Source: RI-92 sp037384645 (lineage in GTDB: Bacteria; Pseudomonadota; Gammaproteobacteria; UBA6429; Thiohalophilaceae). From it: a DNA stretch of 20,974 bases. This document shows positions 14,326 to 20,974 of the stretch, piece after piece; the stretch's first letter is position 1; every line of letters starts with the position of its first letter. The stretch is taken from contig JARRNT010000057.1 in the NCBI GenBank assembly GCA_037384645.1, positions 1 to 20,974 of the forward strand, given 5' to 3'. The translations under genes and the position numbers were made by a program. The notes under the pieces are model-generated. The model had not been told where the DNA came from, did no database searches, and saw only the letters and a list, made by a program, of their open reading frames with translations.

Positions 14326-15284
14326 AACTTCAAACCGATTTTATCCAGTACCTGAACAAGTTCGCTATCCAGGGGTGCATTTACAACGATGTCTTTATGC
14401 GGGTCGGCCAGGCTAAAGGCAAGGCTGCGTGCGTGCAGAAACAGGCGTTTGAGACCCAGTTCATGCATTTTACGATTAAAATCCCGGTCACCGTATTTTT
14501 CGTCACCGGCAATGGGATGGCCGAGATGGGCCGCATGCACCCGGATCTGGTGAGTGCGGCCGGTTTCGATATGGACTTCCACCAGGGACGCCAGCTTTCC
14601 CACCGCTATCGGGATAAAAGTGCTGACGGCAGATTTGCCGTCTTCCGTGACATTCACCATGCGCTCACCGGAGCGTAAAACATTTTTCTGCAGATTCATC
14701 TCTATCCGCTGCTTGCCATGCGTCCAGGCACCCTTGACCAGGGCCAGGTAACGCTTTTCCACGGCGCCGTCCCGTAACAGGGCGTGGATTTGGCGCAGGG
14801 CGCTGCGTTTTTTGGCCAGAATCAGGCAACCCGAGGTTTCCCGATCCAGCCGGTGCGCCAGTTCCAGGTAATGCAAATCCTGACGCCAATGCCGCATCGC
14901 CTCAATCACGCCATGGCTGAGTCCACTGCCCCCGTGTACGGCCATGCCAGAAGGTTTATTGATAATGATGATGCGTTCATCCTCGTGCAGGATACGCTCA
15001 TGCAGTACATCAAGGCTGCGCGCAGGCGGGGGACGCTTCGCTGTCTGGCTGCGCCGCAGCGGCGGGATACGGATTTCATCACCCGCCTGCACGCGATAAT
15101 CCGGTTTGATCCGGCCCTTGTTCACACGCACTTCGCCCTTGCGCAAAATGCGGTAAATGAGAGTCTTGGGGACACCTTTGAGGTGTCGTGTCAGGAAATT
15201 GTCGATTCGCTGGCCACCCTGTTCGGGGCCGACAGTCACCCATTCCACACGACTAGTAGGGTTTTGTTCGTTGCTGACAGTCAC
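14322..15284 (-). CDS. rluC: 23S rRNA pseudouridine synthase RluC
   Basis: RluC isomerises uridines 955, 2504 and 2580 of 23S rRNA (E. coli numbering). The 320-residue length is normal. An S4 RNA-binding domain spans about residues 24-70 (QRIDNFLTRHLKGVPKTLIYRILRKGEVRVNKGRI), and the catalytic domain carries Asp147 in HRLDRETSGCLIL. The C-terminal HTGRTHQIRVH-like block (ETGRTHQIRVHAAHLGHPI) is also present. The start is GTG at 15284 with a weak ribosome site. Position divergent from rne fits the conserved rne-rluC pair. It is followed by the HAD gene with a four-base overlap. Confidence 0.94.
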   Translation of the reverse strand: MTVSNEQNPTSRVEWVTVGPEQGGQRIDNFLTRHLKGVPKTLIYRILRKGEVRVNKGRIKPDYRVQAGDEIRIPPLRRSQTAKRPPPARSLDVLHERILHEDERIIIINKPSGMAVHGGSGLSHGVIEAMRHWRQDLHYLELAHRLDRETSGCLILAKKRSALRQIHALLRDGAVEKRYLALVKGAWTHGKQRIEMNLQKNVLRSGERMVNVTEDGKSAVSTFIPIAVGKLASLVEVHIETGRTHQIRVHAAHLGHPIAGDEKYGDRDFNRKMHELGLKRLFLHARSLAFSLADPHKDIVVNAPLDSELVQVLDKIGLKL

Positions 15285-15314
15285 AAGCCGGATTCTACCC
15301 GGCTTTGTTTAAGA

Positions 15315-15343
15315 TTGCTGTAACCTGGTTAGACTGTTATAGT
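15315..15343 (+). promoter_or_regulatory. Candidate sigma-70 promoter for rne
   Basis: TTGCTG at 15315-15320 and TATAGT at 15338-15343 (5 of 6) are separated by 17 bases. Transcription would start near 15350, about 300 nt before the rne start codon. Confidence 0.5.
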
Positions 15344-15650
15344 TGTTTGAATGCTAGACAAAAATCTGGCAACCCCCACTATGGGGTGATACGACTGTTT
15401 TTCTCCCATCTGCGCAATTGCGGGTGAGAACACGAAAGCAAGGCGTGTCTCGCGTACCGAGAACAAGAATTCGATCCGCACAGACACAAATGGAACAACC
15501 GCGCTCCCATGGTCCACTGTGGAACATGGCGGGCAGACCTGAAGAGACACGGCGGTCAATCACCCCTACCCCCGTGCTGACAATTTGGTCTGGCGAGCCC
15601 GTAGGTTGCAAGGCAACCATGGTCGAGCGCCGCACAAAAAGGTTTTTACA
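15344..15650 (+). promoter_or_regulatory. Long structured 5' leader of rne, possible autoregulatory element
   Basis: About 300 nt lie between the probable promoter and the rne ATG, with no open frame of note. In E. coli the rne mRNA has a 361-nt leader whose stem-loops bind RNase E and let it control its own mRNA; this leader is of similar size. Visible hairpins are CCATG(G)TCCA CTG TGGA(A)CATGG at 15507-15529 with a G/A internal mismatch, and GGTTGC AAG GCAACC at 15604-15618. A poor ribosome site (AAAGG) precedes the ATG. Function is inferred from position and structure, not from sequence identity. Confidence 0.5.
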
Positions 15651-18008
15651 ATGAAGCGTATGCTGTTTAACGCAACTCAGCCAGAGGAGTTGCGTGTCGC
15701 CCTGGTCGATGGCCAGCGATTGTACGATCTGGACATCGAAACCCTGCATCGGGAACAAAAAAAGGCCAATATCTATAAGGGCCGTATCACCCGTATCGAA
15801 CCCTCTCTGGAAGCCGCCTTCATCGACTACGGCGCCGAACGCCATGGCTTTTTGCCGCTGAAGGAAATCTCCCGGAATTACTTTGACCCCAACACCGATG
15901 CCCATGGCAAGGTCAATATCAAGGATGTCCTCAAAGAAGGCCAGGAACTGGTCGTGCAGGTGGTCAAGGAAGAGCGCGGTAACAAGGGTGCCGCCCTGAC
16001 AACCTTTATCTCACTAGCCGGCCGCTACCTGGTGCTGATGCCCAATAATCCACGTGCTGGTGGGGTTTCACGCCGCATTGAGGGTGATGATCGCTCCGAG
16101 GCCCGGGATGCGCTTAGCAATCTGAACATTCCCGAGGATATGGGCCTGATATTACGGACGGCCGGGGTCGGCAAGAGTACCGAAGAACTGCAATGGGACC
16201 TGGATTACCTGGTCAACCTGTGGAAAGCCATTGAAGAAGCTTCCGCCCAGCGTGTAGCCCCTTTCCTGATTTACCAGGAGAGCAGCCTGGTAGTGCGTGC
16301 CATACGGGATTATTTCCGTACTGATATCAATGAAATTATCATTGACTCCCAGACGGTCTACGACCAGGCCCGGGACTTCATGCGCCAGGTGATGCCGCAC
16401 AACCTGAACCGGGTCAAGCTGTATTCCGATCCGGTGCCGCTGTTCACCCGCTATCAGATCGAATCCCAGATTGAATCGGCTTTCCACCGGGAAGTGCGCC
16501 TGCCCTCTGGCGGCGCCCTGGTCATTGATCATACCGAGGCCCTGGTCTCCATCGATATCAACTCCTCGCGTGCTACCAAGGGTGGCGACATCGAGGAAAC
16601 CGCCCTGATGACCAACCTGGAGGCCGCGGACGAAATTGCCCGCCAGATGCGACTTCGCGATATTGGCGGCCTGATCGTCATCGACTACATTGATATGACC
16701 CCCTCGCGCAATCAGCGCGAAGTGGAAAATCGCCTGCGTGAGGCCCTCAAACTCGACCGGGCCCGGGTCCAGGTCGGGCGCATCTCACGGTTCGGCCTGC
16801 TGGAGATGTCACGCCAGCGTTTACGCCCTTCCCTGGGGGAATCCAGCCAGATTGTCTGCCCCCGTTGTAACGGCCAGGGCAGTATCCGCGGCATCGAATC
16901 CCTTGCCCTGTCGGTCCTGCGGATGATCGAAGAAGAGGCCATGAAGGAAAATACCGCGCGTGTGATGGCGCAATTGCCCATCGATGTCGCCACCTATCTG
17001 TTGAATGAAAAACGTACCGTGCTGGAAGAAGTGGAAAAACGCCATTCAACTGAAATCATCCTGGTGCCCAACCTGCACCTGGAGACGCCACACTATGATA
17101 TTACCCGGATTCGCTCCAATGACCTGACGCCGGAAATGAAGGGCAAGCAGAGCTTCGAACTGATGGCCGAACCGGTGACAGAAATTGCCGCCGGCGCCGG
17201 TAGCAGTCAACCATCAAAAGTTGTCGAAGAACCGGTCATCAAGACAGTCATGCCAGAGGCCCCGGTACCCCCTCCTCCGGCCGCTGCACAAATCGGGATT
17301 TTCGTGCGCCTATGGCGTGCCCTGTTTGGTACGGGTAACAACAAACCGCGTAAGCCGACCAGTCCGGCCCGTAAAGGCACTGGCAAGCCCCGTCAGCAGC
17401 AACGCGGCCGTCGTTCACAACAGGGTCAGGGACAGCAACAACGTCGGCGTCCCTCGCAACCCCAGGCACGGCGGGAACGGGAAAATACCGAATCCCAGTC
17501 GTCTGCCAAATCCACTCAAAACAAGGGGAATGCGTCGCAACAAAATGCCAACAATAGCGGTAGTGGTGGACGCACACAATCCGCCGGCCAGGGCGGCAAT
17601 ACCGGTTCAGGACAAGGCAGCAGCCGCCGCGGTCGCCGTGGCGGCCGACGCCGTCGTGACAACAGCGGACAACGCCAGCAAAACAGTGGCAATGGCCGCC
17701 AAGACGCCCGTCGGCAAAATCAGGGCAATACGAGTGCGACTAATGACGATAAGGCTGAAAGCGGACAGCAGCGCCCGGCAAAAAATCAGCCCGACAGTAA
17801 TCCACAGTCCGGTCAAGCCGCGCCTGCCAACCAGGCGGCCAATCCCGCTACTGAACACAAGTCGAGTCGCGAGGATAGCGCAACAGCGAAGGTGTACGAG
17901 GCACCACGTCCTACCAGCCCGCCGCAACAGGCAGCGTCAGGAATGGAACAGGCTCGACAGCAAGAGTCCACAACACCCCGCCCGACCGGCTCTGACGACA
18001 GCAACTGA
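15651..18008 (+). CDS. rne: Ribonuclease E
   Basis: RNase E is the endonuclease that starts most mRNA decay and processes rRNA and tRNA precursors at the inner membrane. The ATG at 15651 (MKRMLFNATQPEELRVALVDG) is the standard N-terminus; an upstream in-frame start at 15585 lacks support. The 785-residue protein has an S1 RNA-binding domain (about 35-125). The catalytic metal ligands are Asp302 (VSIDINSSRAT) and Asp345 (GGLIVIDYIDM), and the zinc link is Cys403-P-R-Cys406, each one residue lower than in E. coli. An amphipathic helix IGIFVRLWRALFG at 548-560 fits the membrane-binding segment. The remaining ~225 residues are low-complexity R/Q/N/G/S-rich (RRGRRGGRRRRD) with little recognisable scaffold; the total is shorter than E. 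coli's 1061 residues. Confidence 0.96.
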   Translation: MKRMLFNATQPEELRVALVDGQRLYDLDIETLHREQKKANIYKGRITRIEPSLEAAFIDYGAERHGFLPLKEISRNYFDPNTDAHGKVNIKDVLKEGQELVVQVVKEERGNKGAALTTFISLAGRYLVLMPNNPRAGGVSRRIEGDDRSEARDALSNLNIPEDMGLILRTAGVGKSTEELQWDLDYLVNLWKAIEEASAQRVAPFLIYQESSLVVRAIRDYFRTDINEIIIDSQTVYDQARDFMRQVMPHNLNRVKLYSDPVPLFTRYQIESQIESAFHREVRLPSGGALVIDHTEALVSIDINSSRATKGGDIEETALMTNLEAADEIARQMRLRDIGGLIVIDYIDMTPSRNQREVENRLREALKLDRARVQVGRISRFGLLEMSRQRLRPSLGESSQIVCPRCNGQGSIRGIESLALSVLRMIEEEAMKENTARVMAQLPIDVATYLLNEKRTVLEEVEKRHSTEIILVPNLHLETPHYDITRIRSNDLTPEMKGKQSFELMAEPVTEIAAGAGSSQPSKVVEEPVIKTVMPEAPVPPPPAAAQIGIFVRLWRALFGTGNNKPRKPTSPARKGTGKPRQQQRGRRSQQGQGQQQRRRPSQPQARRERENTESQSSAKSTQNKGNASQQNANNSGSGGRTQSAGQGGNTGSGQGSSRRGRRGGRRRRDNSGQRQQNSGNGRQDARRQNQGNTSATNDDKAESGQQRPAKNQPDSNPQSGQAAPANQAANPATEHKSSREDSATAKVYEAPRPTSPPQQAASGMEQARQQESTTPRPTGSDDSN

Positions 18009-18027
18009 TTGACATAAAGGATTCCCG

Positions 18028-18057
18028 ATAACAGGAACATGAGAATGTTCCTGTTAT
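18028..18057 (+). terminator. Terminator hairpin after rne
   Basis: ATAACAGGAACAT (18028-18040) and ATGTTCCTGTTAT (18045-18057) form a perfect 13-bp stem with a GAGA loop, starting 20 nt after the rne stop and followed by a short T/A-rich run (TATTCC). The stem overlaps the probable original start of the FliL-like pseudogene that follows. Confidence 0.7.
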
Positions 18058-18454
18058 TATTCCGCGTTGGTCTTGCCGTGCCTGTTGATATGCCTGCATG
18101 CCCCGCACAGCACGGCGAGTGAAGGCAGCACGAACAATTCTCTGTACTTTGTCCATGGACAAACCGTTTGTGGTGAACCTCGCCAGCAAATCAGGTTTGA
18201 GTTACCTGCAAGTCAACGTGCAGTTTAAACTCAAAACGTCTGACTTCCGCCAGAAATTCCATGTGCAACTGCCTGCTATCGAAAATACCATGGTAATGTT
18301 ACTCCGCGTTCAAACCGCCGAGAACATCCGCAGCGTAAAAGGCAAACAGGCGTTGCGCTAAACGGCATTAAAATCGATACAACAGGCTTATCAGAAATTG
18401 ATCGGTTGGCCTGTCATTGATGACGTGTATTTCAGCGGTTTTATTATTCAATAA
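18039..18454 (+). pseudogene. Decayed FliL-family gene
   Basis: From ATG 18160 the frame reads MDKPFVVNLASKSGLSYLQV, QVNVQFKLK..., QLPAIENTMVMLLRVQTAEN and SVKGKQALR, then TAA at 18359-18361. The same frame continues as TALKSIQQAYQKLIGWPVID, then DVYFSGFIIQ, before the next stop at 18452-18454. That is the complete C-terminal half of a FliL-like protein, ending like E. coli FliL (LYTAFILR). The N-terminus is in another frame: LVLPCLLICLHAP followed by STASEGSTNNSLYFV, a signal-peptide-like and linker sequence, joined after one extra C near 18157. A third frame (MRMFLLLFR from 18039) may hold the original start. Thus it has at least one frameshift and one nonsense change (CAA to TAA would explain the latter). 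The full-length ancestor would be a secreted FliL-family protein of about 135 residues. Confidence 0.8.
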
Positions 18455-18953
18455 CCCCAGGTTGTGCAAAATAACGTTGCTCGATGTCATCAAGCAGCCC
18501 CCTTGCTGCGTGATCAATCATATCGTATACGTTCTCAAATCCCTTGATACCGCCGTAATAAGGATCTGGCACACTGCGGCGATTGAGTTGCGGGGCAAAA
18601 TTCAGGAATAAATAGACTTTTTGTTTTGCTTCGTCCGGACATTGCTCCAATAAGTCTTCATAATTGGATTCGTCCATTGCCAGGATGTAATCATAGCGCT
18701 CAAAATCTCGTACCTTGACCGCCCTGGCGCGCAGATCACTTAAGTCGATACCGCGCTGTGTGGCCGTATTTTGCGCGCGACTATCAGGCGGTTCTCCGGT
18801 ATGGTATGCATGCGTACCGGCTGAATCGATTTCAATCAGCTTCTGCAAATTACGTTCCTGAACCAGCGCACGAAATACGCCATGTGCGGTCGGCGAACGG
18901 CAAATATTGCCCATGCAAACGAATAATACCCGAACTTTTTCATCTATACTCAT
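18444..18953 (-). CDS. Low-molecular-weight protein-tyrosine phosphatase
   Basis: The 169-residue cytoplasmic enzyme carries the phosphate-binding loop CMGNICRS (nucleophile Cys13, Arg19) near the N-terminus and the general acid Asp130 in VPDPYYGG. Substrates are typically phosphotyrosyl proteins such as BY-kinases involved in envelope polysaccharide export, but the target here is unknown. In Pseudomonas a gene of this type sits between murB and kdsB; here kdsB is close upstream on the same strand, but an opposite-strand gene lies between them. Its 3' end overlaps the FliL-like pseudogene by 11 bases. Confidence 0.93.
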   Translation of the reverse strand: MSIDEKVRVLFVCMGNICRSPTAHGVFRALVQERNLQKLIEIDSAGTHAYHTGEPPDSRAQNTATQRGIDLSDLRARAVKVRDFERYDYILAMDESNYEDLLEQCPDEAKQKVYLFLNFAPQLNRRSVPDPYYGGIKGFENVYDMIDHAARGLLDDIEQRYFAQPGVIE

Positions 18954-19008
18954 GTACTACAATCCTATTTCACTCATTGTCTGATTCACAAAGCCTCCAT
19001 ATTTTATC

Positions 19009-19272
19009 ATGGAAACGATTATTATCAGTCTCTCGCAGTTACGCGGTATGATCGGCCAGCGCGTGATCTATCAGGGACAGACCTGCCTGGTTATTGAGGT
19101 ATTGGAACAGGATACAGAACTGGTCCTGCAAATCGAGGAGCAACACACGATCCAGCCGGATCAATATGGAGAGGCTCGTCGCGTGGTGCCGGGAACCATC
19201 ACCATTCCCGTATTGACTCAGGACAAGACTGAATTGCATGCGAGCTTTCTGGCCCTCGACCTGCTGTTGTAG
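19009..19272 (+). CDS. Small protein of unknown function (87 aa)
   Basis: The product METIIISLSQLRGMIGQRVI continues YQGQTCLVIEVLEQDTELVL and ends in SFLALDLLL. It has no signal peptide or membrane helix. The alternation of beta-like stretches with GQRVIYQGQTCLVIEVL resembles a small SH3/KOW-like barrel, and QPDQYGEARR is a conserved-looking loop, but no family name is certain. The gene lies head-to-head with the phosphatase (56 nt apart) and converges on kdsB with 7 nt between stops. No good ribosome site precedes the ATG. Confidence 0.7.
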   Translation: METIIISLSQLRGMIGQRVIYQGQTCLVIEVLEQDTELVLQIEEQHTIQPDQYGEARRVVPGTITIPVLTQDKTELHASFLALDLLL

Positions 19273-19279
19273 CCCGGTG

Positions 19280-20053
19280 TTATGTTCCCCGTTGATTTTG
19301 CTCGAGAATCAGTCGGACACGTTCAAAATCCTGCTCCGTATCTACACCGTGGCCGGGCAGTTCCACGGCCTGCGCAACCACGATACTACCGCCATGCCAT
19401 AAAACTCGTAACTGTTCCAGACTTTCAATCATCTCCAGGGGACTGGTCGGCAGTAATACGTATTCCTTTATATATCCCGCACGATATGCATACATCCCGA
19501 TATGACGCAGACAGGGAATTGGCTGGGTCTCGTTGACACGTCCATGTTCAAAACTGCCCTGCTGCCACGGGATCGGGGCACGACTGAAATAAAGCGCCCG
19601 GCCCTGCTTGTTTAGCACCACTTTGACAACATTGGGATCAAACACCTCCCCGGCCTGAGTGACCGGCGTCGCCAGTGTCGAGACTTGTGCGTCCGGGTTA
19701 TTTGCCAGTAATTCGGCGACCTGGGCTATACAAGACGCGGGCATCAGCGGCTCGTCGCCCTGCAGGTTTACAATGATTTCATCATCATCGATAGCAAGAA
19801 CATCCAGGACTTCATTAATACGTTGCGTCCCGGACTGGTGATGACTGGATGTCATGCAAACCTCAGCACCAAAGCCCTTCGCCGTCTCATGAATACGCGC
19901 ATCATCCGTTGCAATGATAACGCGCCTGGCTTGCGTACGTTGCGCACACTCGTAGACGTGCTGCAGGAGTGGCTTGCCGGCGATTTCCCTCAGCGGTTTA
20001 CCGGGCAATCGAGTCGCGGCAAATCGTGCGGGAATCACAATGCTATATGGCAC
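19280..20053 (-). CDS. kdsB: 3-deoxy-manno-octulosonate cytidylyltransferase (CMP-Kdo synthetase)
   Basis: KdsB activates Kdo with CTP to form CMP-Kdo for the lipopolysaccharide inner core. The 257-residue length is near E. coli's 248. N-terminal IVIPARFAATRLPGKPL binds the nucleotide, NLQGDEPLM carries the metal-binding aspartate region, and 'ALYFSRAPIPW' is the conserved mid-protein block. SGTQRINEVL replaces the usual SGTERL/SGTDRL, a Glu/Asp to Gln change. The start is GTG at 20053, sharing one base with the TAG of the preceding gene, which signals translational coupling. Confidence 0.95.
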   Translation of the reverse strand: MPYSIVIPARFAATRLPGKPLREIAGKPLLQHVYECAQRTQARRVIIATDDARIHETAKGFGAEVCMTSSHHQSGTQRINEVLDVLAIDDDEIIVNLQGDEPLMPASCIAQVAELLANNPDAQVSTLATPVTQAGEVFDPNVVKVVLNKQGRALYFSRAPIPWQQGSFEHGRVNETQPIPCLRHIGMYAYRAGYIKEYVLLPTSPLEMIESLEQLRVLWHGGSIVVAQAVELPGHGVDTEQDFERVRLILEQNQRGT

Positions 20054-20235
20054 TAGGCAACTTCCTCGTCATCCGCCAGTTGCCGTGCTTCATCTTCCAG
20101 CATCACCGGAATATCATCGCGAATCGGATATGCCAGGCGGTCAGCCTTACAGATTAGTTCAGCCTTGTCCTTGTCATAGACCAGAGGGCCCTTGCAGATC
20201 GGACAGGCCAGTATATCCAGCAATTTTTTATCCAT
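20053..20235 (-). CDS. YcaR/Trm112-like small zinc-ribbon-type protein
   Basis: The 60-residue product starts MDKKLLDILACPICKGPLVY and contains CPIC and a later LICKADRLAYPI block, the pattern of the Trm112/YcaR family. These are small proteins usually encoded between lpxK and kdsB; the bacterial role is unclear. It has two cysteines in CxxC and one further Cys, so a complete four-cysteine site is not seen. The ATG at 20235 is preferred over an upstream in-frame ATG at 20247, because it fits the family start. It overlaps the end of lpxK by 8 bases and the kdsB start by one. Confidence 0.88.
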   Translation of the reverse strand: MDKKLLDILACPICKGPLVYDKDKAELICKADRLAYPIRDDIPVMLEDEARQLADDEEVA

Positions 20236-20974
20236 GACGTTCCTCAAGCAGGTGGATCAAATTTAACCCGAATTCTTCGGGCAGGACCGCGTCGACCGGG
20301 ACATACCACCAGTTTTCCCGGGCAAAGCGTTGACATTTTACTGCATCTTTTTCGGTCATCAACAAGACATCGTTACCGGCAAAGTCCAGTTCGTCGGCGG
20401 TGTAGTAATGATGATCCGGAAAAGCGCAGGTATTGCTGCGTATCCCGTGGCCTCGGATAAAATTAAAAAATCGATCCGGATTGCCAATACCGGCAACCGC
20501 GTGCACTGGCTGGTTCCTGAAATCGCTTATCTGGCGCTGTTCCCCGCTAAGCAGATTGATTGCTATATCAGCCTGGTAGCGCATGGGTATTTCGCCCTGG
20601 GCCGCAACGCCGTTGGTCACCCGGCAATCCACTGTTTCCAGGCGCGAGCGAAGCTCGCGCAATGGACCAGCCGGCAGGCAAAACCCGTTGCCAAAACGAC
20701 GCACTCCATCTATTACGGCAATTTCAACCGTTCTGCCCAGGGCATAATGCTGCAAACCATCATCACTGATGATGACATCAACATCGGCATATTCTAACAG
20801 GGCCTGGCAATCTGCAATCCGGTTGGGACCAACTGCCATTGGACAGCCTGTTCGCCGGGAAATCAGTACGGCCTCGTCACCCACCATCACGGGATCAGCA
20901 TCAGGACGGACCTGTTGTGGCCAGCTGCGTGCCTTGCCACCATAACCCCGGCTGATAATGCCCGGCTTATAGCC
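20228..20974 (-). CDS. lpxK: Tetraacyldisaccharide 4'-kinase LpxK (N-terminus outside the window)
   Basis: LpxK phosphorylates the 4' position of the lipid A disaccharide at the inner membrane. The frame is open to the window edge; the visible 248 codons begin GYKPGIISRGYGGKARSW, which matches the 'lSRGYGG' motif just after the Walker A loop, itself outside. GDEAVLISRRTGCPMAVGP and 'VIISDDGLQHYAL' (catalytic DDG-Q-H region) are classic LpxK motifs, and the C-terminal TEKDAVKC is also conserved. An internal GTG at 20890 is not the start. It is the first visible gene of the lpxK-YcaR-kdsB run. Confidence 0.94.
   Translation of the reverse strand, partial: GYKPGIISRGYGGKARSWPQQVRPDADPVMVGDEAVLISRRTGCPMAVGPNRIADCQALLEYADVDVIISDDGLQHYALGRTVEIAVIDGVRRFGNGFCLPAGPLRELRSRLETVDCRVTNGVAAQGEIPMRYQADIAINLLSGEQRQISDFRNQPVHAVAGIGNPDRFFNFIRGHGIRSNTCAFPDHHYYTADELDFAGNDVLLMTEKDAVKCQRFARENWWYVPVDAVLPEEFGLNLIHLLEERHG

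Noticed and set aside
17185..18012. A 275-codon second open frame over the rne tail
   Set aside because: It arises from the repetitive Arg/Gln/Asn-rich coding sequence of rne and shows no domain.
18098..18160. N-terminal extension MPRTARRVKAARTILCTLS for the FliL-like frame
   Set aside because: It is out of register with the signal-peptide and linker sequence found in the neighbouring frame, which fits the FliL family better.

Overview
The window looks like core chromosome of a gammaproteobacterium. mnmA-hflD upstream of purB, and the block lpxK-YcaR/Trm112-like-kdsB-low-molecular-weight phosphatase-rne-rluC-HAD phosphatase-sppA, are arrangements I recall from this class; Pseudomonas has a closely similar second block. 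Lipid A/Kdo genes (lpxK, kdsB) show a Gram-negative envelope. A protein I recognise as DsrS suggests a sulfur oxidiser related to Chromatiales, but no other dsr gene lies here, so the lifestyle is inferred. There are no tRNA or rRNA genes, insertion sequences, CRISPR arrays or prophage genes.

Layout. Bases 1-6837 (+) carry the tail of a likely NUDIX gene, mnmA (tRNA 2-thiouridylase), hflD, acnA with its own probable promoter, a 63-codon gene of unknown function, purB and a GNAT acetyltransferase. Bases 6839-10019 (+) hold a promoter followed by a broken gene (DUF7931-like), a short secretin-like exported protein and an M61 peptidase with a PDZ domain; the last three reading frames overlap by 1 and 4 bases. 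Bases 10071-12807 (-) hold sppA, a terminator, dsrS and a gene of unknown function. Bases 13090-13563 (+) encode a small four-helix membrane protein. Bases 13657-15284 (-) encode an HAD phosphatase and RluC, divergent from rne (15651-18008, +), which has a leader of about 300 nt. A decayed FliL-like gene follows rne. Bases 18444-20974 (-) carry a low-molecular-weight phosphatase, kdsB, a YcaR/Trm112-like gene and lpxK cut by the window edge, with an unknown 87-codon gene on the + strand between the phosphatase and kdsB.

Main discoveries. First, the broken gene at 6899-7366 contains a 52-base patch assembled from two pieces of purB, about 1.2 kb upstream: 23 bases in direct orientation and 37 bases in inverted orientation, sharing an 8-base overlap at their junction. 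The patch introduces an in-frame TAG and appears to replace a longer original stretch. This is the pattern expected of a template-switch mutation, or of a chimeric amplification or assembly artefact. Second, 18039-18454 is a FliL-family gene with at least one frameshift and an in-frame TAA, whose remaining C-terminus is still readable past the stop. Both are direct sequence readings. I did not find a clearly new multi-gene system; the best candidates for new biology are the secretin-like/M61 pair and the dsrS/unknown pair.
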